A stretch of DNA of 12,816 nucleotides from JBCDBH01 sp039184055 (GTDB lineage Bacteria; Acidobacteriota; Thermoanaerobaculia; Multivoradales; J023): assembly GCA_039184055.1 (NCBI GenBank), contig JBCDBH010000161.1:1-12816 (forward strand). Direction: 5' to 3'. A program made the position numbers and the translations under genes. The notes below the pieces were generated by a model. The model searched no databases. It saw only the letters and a list, made by a program, of their open reading frames with translations, and was not told the DNA's origin. How positions within the stretch are numbered: the stretch's first letter is position 1; every line of letters starts with the position of its first letter. Below, one piece after another: positions 5,319 to 12,749 of this stretch.

Positions 5319-7679
5319 CTACTGGTAGATGAAGGCACCACGACCGAGCGTGCCCGCGGACAGAATGCCGGTCGTTTCGTTGTAGTCGAGATCGAAGACC
5401 ACGACCGGCGGGATGCCTTTGCCCATCTGGTTCCAGGTGGCGAAACCGGTGCTATTCAAGGCACCGAAGACACCGTTCGACGCACCGAGAACGAGGAGAT
5501 CGTCATTGGCGGCCGGTCCGGCGTCGGGAACATAGGTGAGCGAGCGCAGCGGCGTCTGCGCGCCAGCAGCGATCAGGTTGCCGGTGATATCGGTCCAGGT
5601 GAGCCCTTCGTCGGTGGTGACGTAGGCATTGAACGCGTTGATCACATAGGCGGTCTTCGAATCGTCGGGATCGATGACGATATCGCGCACGGTGGAGCCG
5701 CTACCGGTGCCCGGGAAGCTCGGACGATTGACCACGGCGGCGCCCGGCGGACCGGTGCGCACGGCGATGCCGTCGAAGTTGCCCGAGTAGATGATGTCCG
5801 GATTGTCCGGTGTGCCATAGGAGATCGGATCACGACCGTCACCGACCGCGAACACGCCCGGGCCGATCTCGGTCAGGGTGTTGCCCTGATCGAGCGACTC
5901 GTAGAGCGAGTTGGCGCCCGCGAAGAGCAAGCGACTGCCGTTGACCGCGTTGGGCTCGAACGGCGTGGTGAACTGCGGAATGAGCGGCGCTCCCCCACCG
6001 ATGACGGTGAGCGGCGGGAAGAAAAAGCTCAGCAGGTTGTTGCCGCTATCCCAGAACGTCACCACGAACGCCTGCAGACCCTGGGCGCTCGAATAACGTA
6101 CCGACTGACCGAGGGCGGCCAGGGAATCATCGTCACCGGCGGCATCGCCACCGTCACCCGCCAGCAGCGTGAACCACGACAACGAACCCGGCGCGCTCTG
6201 AATGCTGGTGCCGGTGTCCTGGTTACCCGAGAACAACACCTTGGAGACGCGATCGAACGCATGGTCGTGGATCTCGGTCACCTGCAGGTTGCCGTTGAGC
6301 GAGAACCAATCACCCGTGTTGTTGATGGGCCGCGTACGCCGATAGATACCGCCGTCGTCGGTCTGGATCAGATCGCCACCGGCATCGAAAACCATCTCAC
6401 GCGAATCGGCATGGGGCGACGAGCTGTTGGCGGTACCACCACCCGGCGCGCCGAGCGCGCTCGAATGCGTCAGGTGCACCCATTGACTTCCCGGAGGCTG
6501 GGACGCGTCACCACGGAAGAGCCGACCGGAGAAGGTCTGAGCGCCGATCGAGTTCGGGAACGACTGCGGAAGCGCGACGCCCTCGTTGAAATCGGGCTGA
6601 CGGTCACCACCGATGTAGACGATGTTGGCGTTGGTCGGATCGGCGGCGATCGAGAGATGGATATTGGCCTGAGCACCCGGGTGGATCCCGAAGAACACAC
6701 CACCGTTCTCGACCGTGCCGGGGAAGTCCATCTGCGTCCAGGTGGTACCGCCGTTGCCCGAGCGGAACACGCCGGTGAGCACGCTGTTGTTGGCGATCGC
6801 GACATAGACGTTGTTCTGACGACCGACCGCCAGCTCGACGTTCGAGCCGGTGTTGACGATCACGTTGAGCAGAGCGTCGATCGCCGCGTTCGACACCTTG
6901 AACCAGGTGGCACCAGCGTCGTTACTCCGGTAGATACCGTTCTGCTGCCCCGCTTGATTGGCGAAGACCACCGGTGTGTAGAGGATCTTCGGATTCGTCG
7001 GATCGCCGACCAGATCGTTGGTCGCACCGAGCGGCAGACCGGTGCCCGGAGCACCCGAGATCTGCGTGAAGGTGGCGCCCAAATCGACCGACCGGAAGAT
7101 ACCGATGTTGGGGAAGCTGAACGTATCGGCAACATTGACCGCCGCGACCAGAATACGCTTGCGTGCCGCCACGCCAGCGATGTTCTTGCCCACCAGCAAA
7201 CCACCACCGTCGCGGACCTTCCAAGTGCCACCGCCATTGTCGGTGTAGAGCAGACCGAGGCGGTCACCACCGGTGAGACCGAACGACGACCAGCGACCGA
7301 TACCGGCGACCAGGCGGCGCGCCGAGGTGTCGAGAGGGTCGAATTCCAACGCGCCGATCGACAGCGACTTGGATTGATTGTCAGTCAGCGGCTTCCAAAC
7401 CGGGTTGACGTTGGTGGCGGTGCGGGTGGCCCAGATACCGCCGTTGACCGTACCGACATAGAGGATGTTCTTATTGGTCGGATGTGCGGCAACGGTGTGA
7501 ATGGCGCCGTCGACCTCGTCGTTGGGAACCACGTTCTCGGTCTGGCCATCGGTGATCGGCGCTGGTCCTTCCGCCCCCCAGTGCCCATTGAACGGATCGG
7601 CGAATTGCGCGGTCGCTGGCCCAGCCAGCGCCAGGGTCATGATGACCCCGAGAAAAAACAATCTCTTTTTCATGCTCAC
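5319..7679 (-). CDS. Large secreted BNR/Asp-box beta-propeller protein, paralogue without the C-terminal extension
   Basis: The product has 786 residues from a GTG start at 7679, with the same GCACGAGGTG block upstream as in its paralogue; an ATG two codons later is an alternative. The signal peptide is residues 1-25 (MSMKKRLFF, hydrophobic core, PATAQ). Asp-box repeats lie at about 145-153, 195-204, 250-259, 305-314, 593-602 and 688-695. It aligns almost without gaps to the left paralogue; in the block 551-600 I count 43 of 50 residues identical, while the first 150 residues are clearly more divergent. It stops at SAGTLGRGAFIYQ, exactly where the paralogue continues into its added domain, and contains no cysteine. 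The same HADSREMVFD, TDDGG, EIHDHAFD, GNQD and GDGGD motifs are present. Like its neighbour it is presumed extracellular or surface-bound, role unknown. A tandem duplication followed by gain or loss of the C-terminal module explains the pair. Confidence 0.92.
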   Translation of the reverse strand: MSMKKRLFFLGVIMTLALAGPATAQFADPFNGHWGAEGPAPITDGQTENVVPNDEVDGAIHTVAAHPTNKNILYVGTVNGGIWATRTATNVNPVWKPLTDNQSKSLSIGALEFDPLDTSARRLVAGIGRWSSFGLTGGDRLGLLYTDNGGGTWKVRDGGGLLVGKNIAGVAARKRILVAAVNVADTFSFPNIGIFRSVDLGATFTQISGAPGTGLPLGATNDLVGDPTNPKILYTPVVFANQAGQQNGIYRSNDAGATWFKVSNAAIDALLNVIVNTGSNVELAVGRQNNVYVAIANNSVLTGVFRSGNGGTTWTQMDFPGTVENGGVFFGIHPGAQANIHLSIAADPTNANIVYIGGDRQPDFNEGVALPQSFPNSIGAQTFSGRLFRGDASQPPGSQWVHLTHSSALGAPGGGTANSSSPHADSREMVFDAGGDLIQTDDGGIYRRTRPINNTGDWFSLNGNLQVTEIHDHAFDRVSKVLFSGNQDTGTSIQSAPGSLSWFTLLAGDGGDAAGDDDSLAALGQSVRYSSAQGLQAFVVTFWDSGNNLLSFFFPPLTVIGGGAPLIPQFTTPFEPNAVNGSRLLFAGANSLYESLDQGNTLTEIGPGVFAVGDGRDPISYGTPDNPDIIYSGNFDGIAVRTGPPGAAVVNRPSFPGTGSGSTVRDIVIDPDDSKTAYVINAFNAYVTTDEGLTWTDITGNLIAAGAQTPLRSLTYVPDAGPAANDDLLVLGASNGVFGALNSTGFATWNQMGKGIPPVVVFDLDYNETTGILSAGTLGRGAFIYQ

Positions 7680-7683
7680 GATA

Positions 7684-7944
7684 CACCTCGTGCGTCGTTG
7701 TAGTCGTGGAGACTCGTGCCCAAGGCACGACTTGTCACTGCGGACGGACGACGAACCACATGATCGGCGACGACAGAAGACGCACCACTACCGAGTACCC
7801 GAGGCGTAACAACGGGTCGGCCGTGTAACCGGCGCCAGCACGAGCTCCACGCGAGCCTGCCGACGCTTTTCGAGCGATGGTTCACGTGCTCCAGAGGGGG
7901 GTCGTTGGAGCACTAGGCTTTAGATCTGGCCTTGGGGGGAGGCC
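7684..7944 (-). promoter_or_regulatory. 5' leader of the right beta-propeller gene with hairpins
   Basis: The gap 7680-8104 holds the two divergent leaders and no gene I support. The minus-strand leader has a GAGGTG ribosome-binding block (7684-7689), a perfect 7-bp hairpin TCGTGCC/GGCACGA with a 3-nt loop (7714-7730), a perfect 8-bp hairpin GTGCTCCA/TGGAGCAC with a 12-nt loop (7886-7913), and a 5-bp stem GGCCT/AGGCC (7928-7944) near the predicted transcription start. The hairpin nearest the start has a counterpart in the left paralogue's leader. Confidence 0.4.
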
Positions 7945-7957
7945 TTTGACCGAACTC

Positions 7958-7998
7958 TCTTGACAAGATGCTATCGAGCGATTACTCTGCAGTCAAGA
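7958..7998. promoter_or_regulatory. Overlapping face-to-face divergent promoters within an inverted repeat
   Basis: Plus strand: TTGACA (7960-7965), 17-nt spacer, TACTCT (7983-7988), pointing to the PQQ-like gene. Minus strand: TTGACT (7996-7991), 17-nt spacer, TAGCAT (7973-7968), pointing to the right beta-propeller gene. The two -35 boxes sit in the arms of a perfect inverted repeat TCTTGAC (7958-7964)/GTCAAGA (7992-7998). Each promoter's -10 lies inside the other's spacer region, so polymerase could occupy only one at a time. The -35 boxes are good and the -10 boxes weak (3 of 6 and 4 of 6 consensus bases). Confidence 0.42.
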
Positions 7999-8008
7999 CG
8001 ACGTTCGG

Positions 8009-8085
8009 CGACAGAAAGCAGACGACAGCAAGACGACAAGGAAGTCGATCCACCAGGTCGACAGAGGCGATACGACAGGTCGACA
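8009..8085 (+). repeat. Six CGACA units in the leader of the PQQ-like gene
   Basis: CGACA occurs at 8009, 8023, 8034, 8059, 8073 and 8081. Two of the copies lie in an exact 10-bp direct repeat CAGGTCGACA at 8054-8063 and 8076-8085, 22 nt apart (about two helical turns). The stretch is purine-rich and ends just before the ribosome-binding site. It could be a protein-binding array or an unstructured, translation-enhancing leader. Confidence 0.5.
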
Positions 8086-8104
8086 CCACCAGGGAGAAAC
8101 CCCT

Positions 8105-9058
8105 ATGCGGTATGCGACCCGCGTGCTTTTCTGCGCGCTCCTTCTTCTCGCGTTTGCCTCCACGGCACCCGCGCAAACCGCTCTGCTCGGCGACGGCGTG
8201 GTCGTCGACACCGAGCGAGCCACTGCCTACACCATGAATCTCAGCGGAGGGATCGACGCCGTCGATCTCGCCTCCGGTAATACCCTCTGGACCAGCGACG
8301 TCGCTGCCCGCCCGATCGCCATGACCGATCGTGGCCTCCTCGCCCAGGCTCAGCCATCTGCCGCCGGTGAGCTCGCTCTGCGTGTCATCGATCCGACCGG
8401 AGTCGCCGTGGCGAGCCATGCCGTCGCGCTTCGTGGTGGCGTGTGGGCTACCGTCCAAGACAGCAACAAAGTGAGCTTCCGTATTTCGGCGGTGCCCGGA
8501 GACGGCGCGGTCAGCCTGAACTGGACCTCGTCGGTATCGAACCTCGAAGGCGCACTGCAATCGCCTGAAGATGGTTTGGCCCCCGGCGATCTCGTTCCCG
8601 ACACGCGCGCCAACGGTTTCACCCGTCAGGAGGGTAGCCTCGAGCTCGACCTCGCGAGCGGCGCGATCAGCAACGCCATCGCCACCCGCAACGCCACCCC
8701 GGTGGCGCTCAGCGAAGGCCAGTTCGTCACCACTCGTGAAGCCGGTCGCCAGTTCCTCTCCGCCGACGGCCAGCACGTCATGGTGAGCAAGCTCGTGTCG
8801 TTGATCGAGGGCTATCAGTGGACGATCTACACCCGCGGTGGTGAGCGTCTCGGTGAGCTCCAGCACCGCTTCTCGGCGGCGCCCTTCGTGGTCATCGACG
8901 GCACCATCGTCTTCCGCTCCGAGCCGTTCGGTGCCCGGATCGGCGACGAGATCGTCGAAGAGCTTCTCGCGGTCCGTGGTGTCGCGCTCGGCACCGGAGC
9001 GTCGCTCTTCACCCGCAACATCGGCACCGCTCAATTCCAGGGCGAATACGCCCCGTAA
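8105..9058 (+). CDS. Secreted protein with a PQQ/WD40-like propeller repeat
   Basis: The product has 317 residues. ATG 8105 is preceded 8 nt upstream by AGGGAG. Residues 1-24 are a clear signal peptide (hydrophobic LLLLAFA core, cleavage after APAQ). Residues 42-63 (AYTMNLSGGIDAVDLASGNTLWTS) match the usual PQQ-like beta-propeller blade, in which a value is displayed, 'a-[L/V]-D-x-x-[S/T]-G' follows and 'LW' closes the strand. Later segments are beta-rich with less clear repeats (HVMVSKLVSLIEGYQWTIYTRGGERLG; FVVIDGTIVFRSEP). At this size it could form a short or open propeller. The mature part has no cysteine and no membrane anchor, so a periplasmic or extracellular location is likely. It is divergent from the beta-propeller paralogue, sharing overlapping promoter elements, which hints at coordinated or mutually exclusive expression. 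No enzyme activity can be assigned. Confidence 0.88.
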   Translation: MRYATRVLFCALLLLAFASTAPAQTALLGDGVVVDTERATAYTMNLSGGIDAVDLASGNTLWTSDVAARPIAMTDRGLLAQAQPSAAGELALRVIDPTGVAVASHAVALRGGVWATVQDSNKVSFRISAVPGDGAVSLNWTSSVSNLEGALQSPEDGLAPGDLVPDTRANGFTRQEGSLELDLASGAISNAIATRNATPVALSEGQFVTTREAGRQFLSADGQHVMVSKLVSLIEGYQWTIYTRGGERLGELQHRFSAAPFVVIDGTIVFRSEPFGARIGDEIVEELLAVRGVALGTGASLFTRNIGTAQFQGEYAP

Positions 9059-9079
9059 GCGATCGGCTGATCCGCATGC

Positions 9080-9108
9080 AAAACGCCCCCTCGTCGAGGG
9101 GGCGTTTT
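9080..9108. terminator. Strong bidirectional rho-independent terminator
   Basis: AAAACGCCCCCT (9080-9091) pairs perfectly with AGGGGGCGTTTT (9097-9108) around a 5-nt loop CGTCG, whose ends can add a thirteenth pair. It lies between the convergent stops of the PQQ-like gene (9058) and the lipoprotein gene (9131), with T-runs on both strands, and so can serve both genes. Confidence 0.92.
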
Positions 9109-9130
9109 CATTTGCGATCAAAAACCTCAG

Positions 9131-10708
9131 TCAGTTGCCGATGCCGAGTCGAAGCTCGACTTTCTCGGCTTCCTTGTGAGCCCAGGTGCGGACCTTGTGC
9201 GCCTCGCCTTCAGCCCATCCACGAGCCTTGTCGAGCTCGGATTGGGCTTTGTCGTCGACGGCTTTCTCGGTGTCCTTTCCGAGATCGACGAGCACGCTGT
9301 CCAAATCACAGGCATACCAACACCAGCTCGCTTTCGCCGCCGCCTTGCGCACACTCGTGGTGACGAGCTCAGTGATCAGATCCTCGAGCGCTTCGTTGTC
9401 GAGATTGAACGGCCCAATACCCGAAATGATGCGACCGACGACGATCCGTGTCTGCGTCGCCACCTGCGTATTGAGCATGGTCATGTTGGTGAAGTCGGCG
9501 GCGCTGACGTTGCCCTGGCTTGGATTGAATCGAGGCAAAGGGTAGGTCGGCACGCTCAACCCGGTGGCGCTCGGGCTGTTCACGGGTGCTACCGCTGGAA
9601 GACCCTCGTGCGCATCGAAGAGAGCCTCGAGAAACACCCGAACGATTTCCGCGCCGATCAAATCTCCCGTACCGACCCCCGAGGTGTCCGTATCGACACC
9701 CAAATTGGCGAACTTGCTCCGCCGGCTGAGCGTCTGCCCCGTGTCCTCATCGGTAACGGTAAGCAACCTGCCGGCAGCAGGATCGATGGTGACCATCAAC
9801 GTTGGAACACGCGCGGTAAACGTATTGTCGCGCGACACGAACCCGACTCGCGAGATATGAAGTAGACCGTCGACCTCGGTCTTGGCGGCATCGAGCTCTT
9901 TATTGAGCTCATTGTTGATCTCGGTGGCCAGCTGTTCGGCTTTCTGTTCCACCTCCGGACCGAGCTTGCTCGAGGCCTTCTTCACCGCCGCCGTTATCTT
10001 GGCGTCGAGTTGCGACTCGGCTTGGCTGACGTCGAGATCGAGCTCGACAAAGCGACCGGCACGGAAATAGGCGTCGAAGTACCGGCGAATGAATGCCACC
10101 TTGCGACAGTCGGCGACCAAATCAGCATCATCCTTCGCGCTGCTCTGCTGCATCATGGAAGAGCAATGACCATCGAGCGCTTCCCAGCCCGTATCGGCGC
10201 ACGCGGAAGCGAGCTGTCTTTGAAAATCCTCGACCTGCCGCACACTCACATTCATGTTGACCGTGCTCTTACCGTCTCCACGGCTCATCGACACACGCGG
10301 CGCCGACAGGTCTTCATGACCACGAAAATGATCGTGCAAACCCGCCACCTGTTGCACGACAGCATGGGTCAACACGTTGTGCGCATTGCGCGCGGGATGC
10401 CCTGCCGGCATCTTCGCGACCGAGCTCGCCAACGCCATGCTCGCCCCAGGCCGCGTCGGCGTCACCGTCGCCCCACCACTCGATGCCTGAGGGAGCGGGG
10501 TCGCCGTCGCCCCCTGACAACTCCCACCGCGAGTCTTCAGACAAGACCGGAACATCGCCCAATCGCCCTCGAACACCGTCAGCTCCTGGTCGATCGCCCG
10601 AACATCGCTTTCGAGTAAGTGTTTGGCCACATCCTCGGCCAGGTTCGCACAGCCGAACATCCCAAGCGTCACAAAGAGAAGAACAAGCAAACGGATTCCC
10701 TTGAGCAT
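9131..10708 (-). CDS. Lipoprotein of unknown function with helical, coiled-coil-like segments
   Basis: The product has 525 residues. ATG 10708 follows AAGGAG by 7 nt. Residues 1-20 (KGIRLLVLLFVTLGMFGC) are a lipoprotein signal peptide with lipobox MFGC; Cys20 would be lipidated, so the protein is membrane-anchored in the cell envelope. Residues 65-90 are a Thr/Pro/Gly/Ser-rich linker. Long charged heptad-like helices appear at about 226-282 (QAESQLDAKITAAVKKASSKL...ELDAAKTEVDGLL) and 475-520 (GKDTEKAVDDKAQSELDKARGWAEGEAHKVRTWAHKEAEKVEL). Between them is a more globular, beta-rich part (290-340) and a region with NPSQGN...MLNTQVATQTRIVVGRI (395-426). Cysteines besides Cys20 lie at 56, 64, 170, 182, 201, 463 and 467, the last two in a WCWYAC motif. 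I recognise no family. The C-terminal helix resembles late-embryogenesis/apolipoprotein-like amphipathic repeats, which may be only composition. It may be co-transcribed with the methyltransferase 142 nt upstream, or have its own promoter. Confidence 0.88.
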   Translation of the reverse strand: MLKGIRLLVLLFVTLGMFGCANLAEDVAKHLLESDVRAIDQELTVFEGDWAMFRSCLKTRGGSCQGATATPLPQASSGGATVTPTRPGASMALASSVAKMPAGHPARNAHNVLTHAVVQQVAGLHDHFRGHEDLSAPRVSMSRGDGKSTVNMNVSVRQVEDFQRQLASACADTGWEALDGHCSSMMQQSSAKDDADLVADCRKVAFIRRYFDAYFRAGRFVELDLDVSQAESQLDAKITAAVKKASSKLGPEVEQKAEQLATEINNELNKELDAAKTEVDGLLHISRVGFVSRDNTFTARVPTLMVTIDPAAGRLLTVTDEDTGQTLSRRSKFANLGVDTDTSGVGTGDLIGAEIVRVFLEALFDAHEGLPAVAPVNSPSATGLSVPTYPLPRFNPSQGNVSAADFTNMTMLNTQVATQTRIVVGRIISGIGPFNLDNEALEDLITELVTTSVRKAAAKASWCWYACDLDSVLVDLGKDTEKAVDDKAQSELDKARGWAEGEAHKVRTWAHKEAEKVELRLGIGN

Positions 10709-10850
10709 CGAAACACTCCTTCTCCGGTTTTCGGCGCGGCCACACCTCGGGTATCAGCCAGACGCCACCACAAAAAGTCACCTACCCATCATCCTGTCGT
10801 AGAAGCACGCGTAGTCCCAGGGAATCTCGGAACATCGACACAAAACCGGA

Positions 10851-11747
10851 TCAACGCCGACGGAACAACACCTTCACCGAAGGCGTCGTCAAATCCTCCA
10901 GATTGAACCCCGTGTGACCACCGATCCCCTCACGGAAACAGCCAGGGTACTTTGCGATCACATCGCAAAACTCCCAAATCAGCCCCTCCCGCGACCGCAC
11001 CAACACCAACACATCCTCCAGCCGCTTCCACAACCGTCGATAATCCCGAATCGACCACCCATTCACCCACGGAAACGGTCCCGGTCCATTCACCTCCACC
11101 TCCCGCATCACCTCCTCCGAAAACAAAAACTGGCAATACGGCACCGGTGTCGCCCGCAGTGCATGCAACCCATAAGGAGATGGATAAAGCGGCCCTGACG
11201 CGAAATAAATCAACCCACCCGGTCGCAACACCCGCGCCGCCTCGCGCAGCACTTGCTCCGGATCACGAAGATGCTCGAGAACATCGTACGAAAACACCAA
11301 ATCGAAATACCCATCGGGAAATGGCAACGCCTCCCCGTCCGTCACCACTCGCTTCACCCCAGCCGGCCCCAAACGGGGATCGAAGCCCTTCGCGGAGAGA
11401 TCCGTCGTCCAGGCTACGAAACCGCGCTCGGTAAGGCACGCACTGACCATGCCGTCGTAGCAGCCGAGCTCGAGGGAGCGACGATCGTCGGGTCGAATCG
11501 AGCCACCGTGTAGATCCATGAGCTCGCGGGCCCGGATGTCGCCACGCCGTCGCACGGCCTCCGGGTCATAACCGTACGGCGGAGGTTCCTCGAATGTCGC
11601 CGAGAGCTCGTCGAGCACATGCTTGTCGAGAACGATGGAAGTCTCGTTCTTGGCCCGTGAGGCGCGTAGCCAGGCCGGTGCATGGCGCCACTGGGCAATC
11701 CGACGGCGCAAATCGACTGGGAGAAACCGATCCAGCAGGGCACGCAT
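10851..11747 (-). CDS. Class I SAM-dependent methyltransferase (Methyltransf_11 type)
   Basis: The product has 298 residues and no signal peptide, so it is cytoplasmic. Motif I is SLELGCYDG (91-99), the glycine-rich SAM-binding loop. An acidic residue ends the second strand (TDLS, D116). Then come DGEALPFPDGYFDLVFSYDVLEHL (137-160) and the helix LREAARVLRPGG (167-178), the classic Methyltransf_11 sequence with DVLEH and RPGG. The C-terminal part (200-298) is a lid or substrate domain without a recognisable motif. The N-terminal 90 residues are basic and helical, longer than the minimal family. The substrate cannot be deduced; glycan, lipid or small-molecule methylation are all possible. The start at 11747 has a poor ribosome-binding site, so a later start is possible. 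Codon choice changes within the gene: the 5' third ends codons often in C, while the rest (about 11350 to 10851) prefers T or G and is C-rich, G-poor on the plus strand. Confidence 0.9.
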   Translation of the reverse strand: MRALLDRFLPVDLRRRIAQWRHAPAWLRASRAKNETSIVLDKHVLDELSATFEEPPPYGYDPEAVRRRGDIRARELMDLHGGSIRPDDRRSLELGCYDGMVSACLTERGFVAWTTDLSAKGFDPRLGPAGVKRVVTDGEALPFPDGYFDLVFSYDVLEHLRDPEQVLREAARVLRPGGLIYFASGPLYPSPYGLHALRATPVPYCQFLFSEEVMREVEVNGPGPFPWVNGWSIRDYRRLWKRLEDVLVLVRSREGLIWEFCDVIAKYPGCFREGIGGHTGFNLEDLTTPSVKVLFRRR

Positions 11748-11891
11748 CCGTACACTCTACCGATGACGCCTTGTCTCTGCACATTCAGCTCGCAAACCAA
11801 TACTCAGGCTACGCAAACTTTGTAAGATACGAGCACTCTCCATCGATATGTGGGCAACGAGGTATGTAGAGGCGAGCTGGGCTTTGGAATC

Positions 11892-12710
11892 ATGACCGCA
11901 CATCAAGATCCTCAGGTACGCCAGGCGCGACGGCTGTTCGAAGAGAATCACGACCGCTTCACCGATCGCGCGCGCTGGGTCGGCCATCGGCAAGGGATTC
12001 CGCATACCGATCTCGACGACTTTGTCAGCGACGTGATGGTGAAGCTGATCGACGACGATTTTGCCGTGCTCCGCGCGTTTCGAGGGCGTGGTGACGTCCT
12101 GACCTACGTCACCGCGGTGATCATCCACCTGGCCCAAGACCAGCGCAACCGACTATGGGGAAAGTGGCGGCCCTCCGCCGAGGCCAAACGCGGTGGTCCC
12201 GTGGCGATCGAGCTCGAGTGCCTGCTCTATCGGGATGGCCACGGCTTTCAAGAAGCCTGTGCCATGGTTCGTGAGAGGTTTCCCGCAACCGAGCAGAAAG
12301 AGCTGGATGCCTTGGCCAGTCGTCTGCCACCACGTACGCCACGCCGATTCGAAACCGACACCGGTCTCACCGACCTGACCACGACCGATCGCGCCGATGA
12401 CAAACTGGAGGGTGAGGAACGCGATGCACGTAAACGCCATGTGCTCGAGTCGCTCGATGATGCTCTCAAGGCTCTGGCTCCGGAATGGCAGCTCGCCCTA
12501 CGCATGTTCTACCAAAGAGGTTGGAAAGCGGCACGGATCGCCCGAGCCCTCGATCTCGAGACCAAACAGGTCTATCGGCTTTTCGAGCATGCCAAACGCC
12601 GACTTCGAAAAAACCTCGAAGCCCGCGGTCTGACCGGCGAGTCTGCTCTCGCCGACCTCGGCTGGGATCTCGATCCGGCTACCGCACCGGAACCACTATC
12701 TGAAAACTGA
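11892..12710 (+). CDS. RNA polymerase sigma-70 family sigma factor, ECF-like with long linker
   Basis: From the ATG at 11892 the product has 272 residues; a GTG at 11850 would add 14 residues. Neither start has a strong ribosome-binding site, and the ATG places the start next to the conserved domain. Residues 12-95 look like sigma region 2 (RRLFEENHDRF...DLDDFVSDVMVKLIDDDFAVLRAFRGRGDVLTYVTAVIIHLAQDQRNR), the core- and -10-binding part. Residues 187-245 form region 4 (LDDALKALAPEWQLALRMFYQRGWKAARIARALDLETKQVYRLFEHAKRRLRKNL), with a helix-turn-helix at about 210-240 for the -35 element. The linker of about 90 residues between them is much longer than in a typical ECF sigma factor. It directs RNA polymerase to specific promoters, target regulon unknown. 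It is divergent from the methyltransferase gene (144 nt gap) and lies 39 nt before a gene that may encode its regulator. Confidence 0.88.
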   Translation: MTAHQDPQVRQARRLFEENHDRFTDRARWVGHRQGIPHTDLDDFVSDVMVKLIDDDFAVLRAFRGRGDVLTYVTAVIIHLAQDQRNRLWGKWRPSAEAKRGGPVAIELECLLYRDGHGFQEACAMVRERFPATEQKELDALASRLPPRTPRRFETDTGLTDLTTTDRADDKLEGEERDARKRHVLESLDDALKALAPEWQLALRMFYQRGWKAARIARALDLETKQVYRLFEHAKRRLRKNLEARGLTGESALADLGWDLDPATAPEPLSEN

Positions 12711-12734
12711 ACCGAAGAGCCGTCTAAGAAGTAG

Positions 12735-12743
12735 AAAGGGGAC
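12735..12743 (+). promoter_or_regulatory. Ribosome-binding site before the truncated downstream gene
   Basis: AAAGGGGAC lies about 7 nt before TTG 12750 in the short gap after the sigma factor gene. It is the main evidence that translation starts at this TTG, since no ATG or GTG is suitably placed in the frame. Confidence 0.5.
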
Positions 12744-12749
12744 CCAAGA

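Noticed and set aside
5277..7703. 808-codon open frame antisense to the right beta-propeller gene
   Set aside because: Same codon-aligned antisense effect. Its similarity to the other antisense frame follows from the similarity of the sense genes. It also runs straight through a terminator arm and the paralogue's start region.
8000..8090. CGACA units as a possible CRISPR or satellite array
   Set aside because: The units are only five bases with irregular spacing (8 to 25 nt) and no repeat-spacer structure.
7982..9121. 379-codon open frame antisense to the PQQ-like gene
   Set aside because: It is in register with the sense codons and so is kept open by codon bias. The sense frame has a signal peptide, a ribosome-binding site and a terminator; this one has none.
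11821..11830. TGTAAGATAC as a -10 box for the sigma factor gene
   Set aside because: No acceptable -35 hexamer is present 16-18 nt upstream, and an ECF-type promoter cannot be judged from one example.
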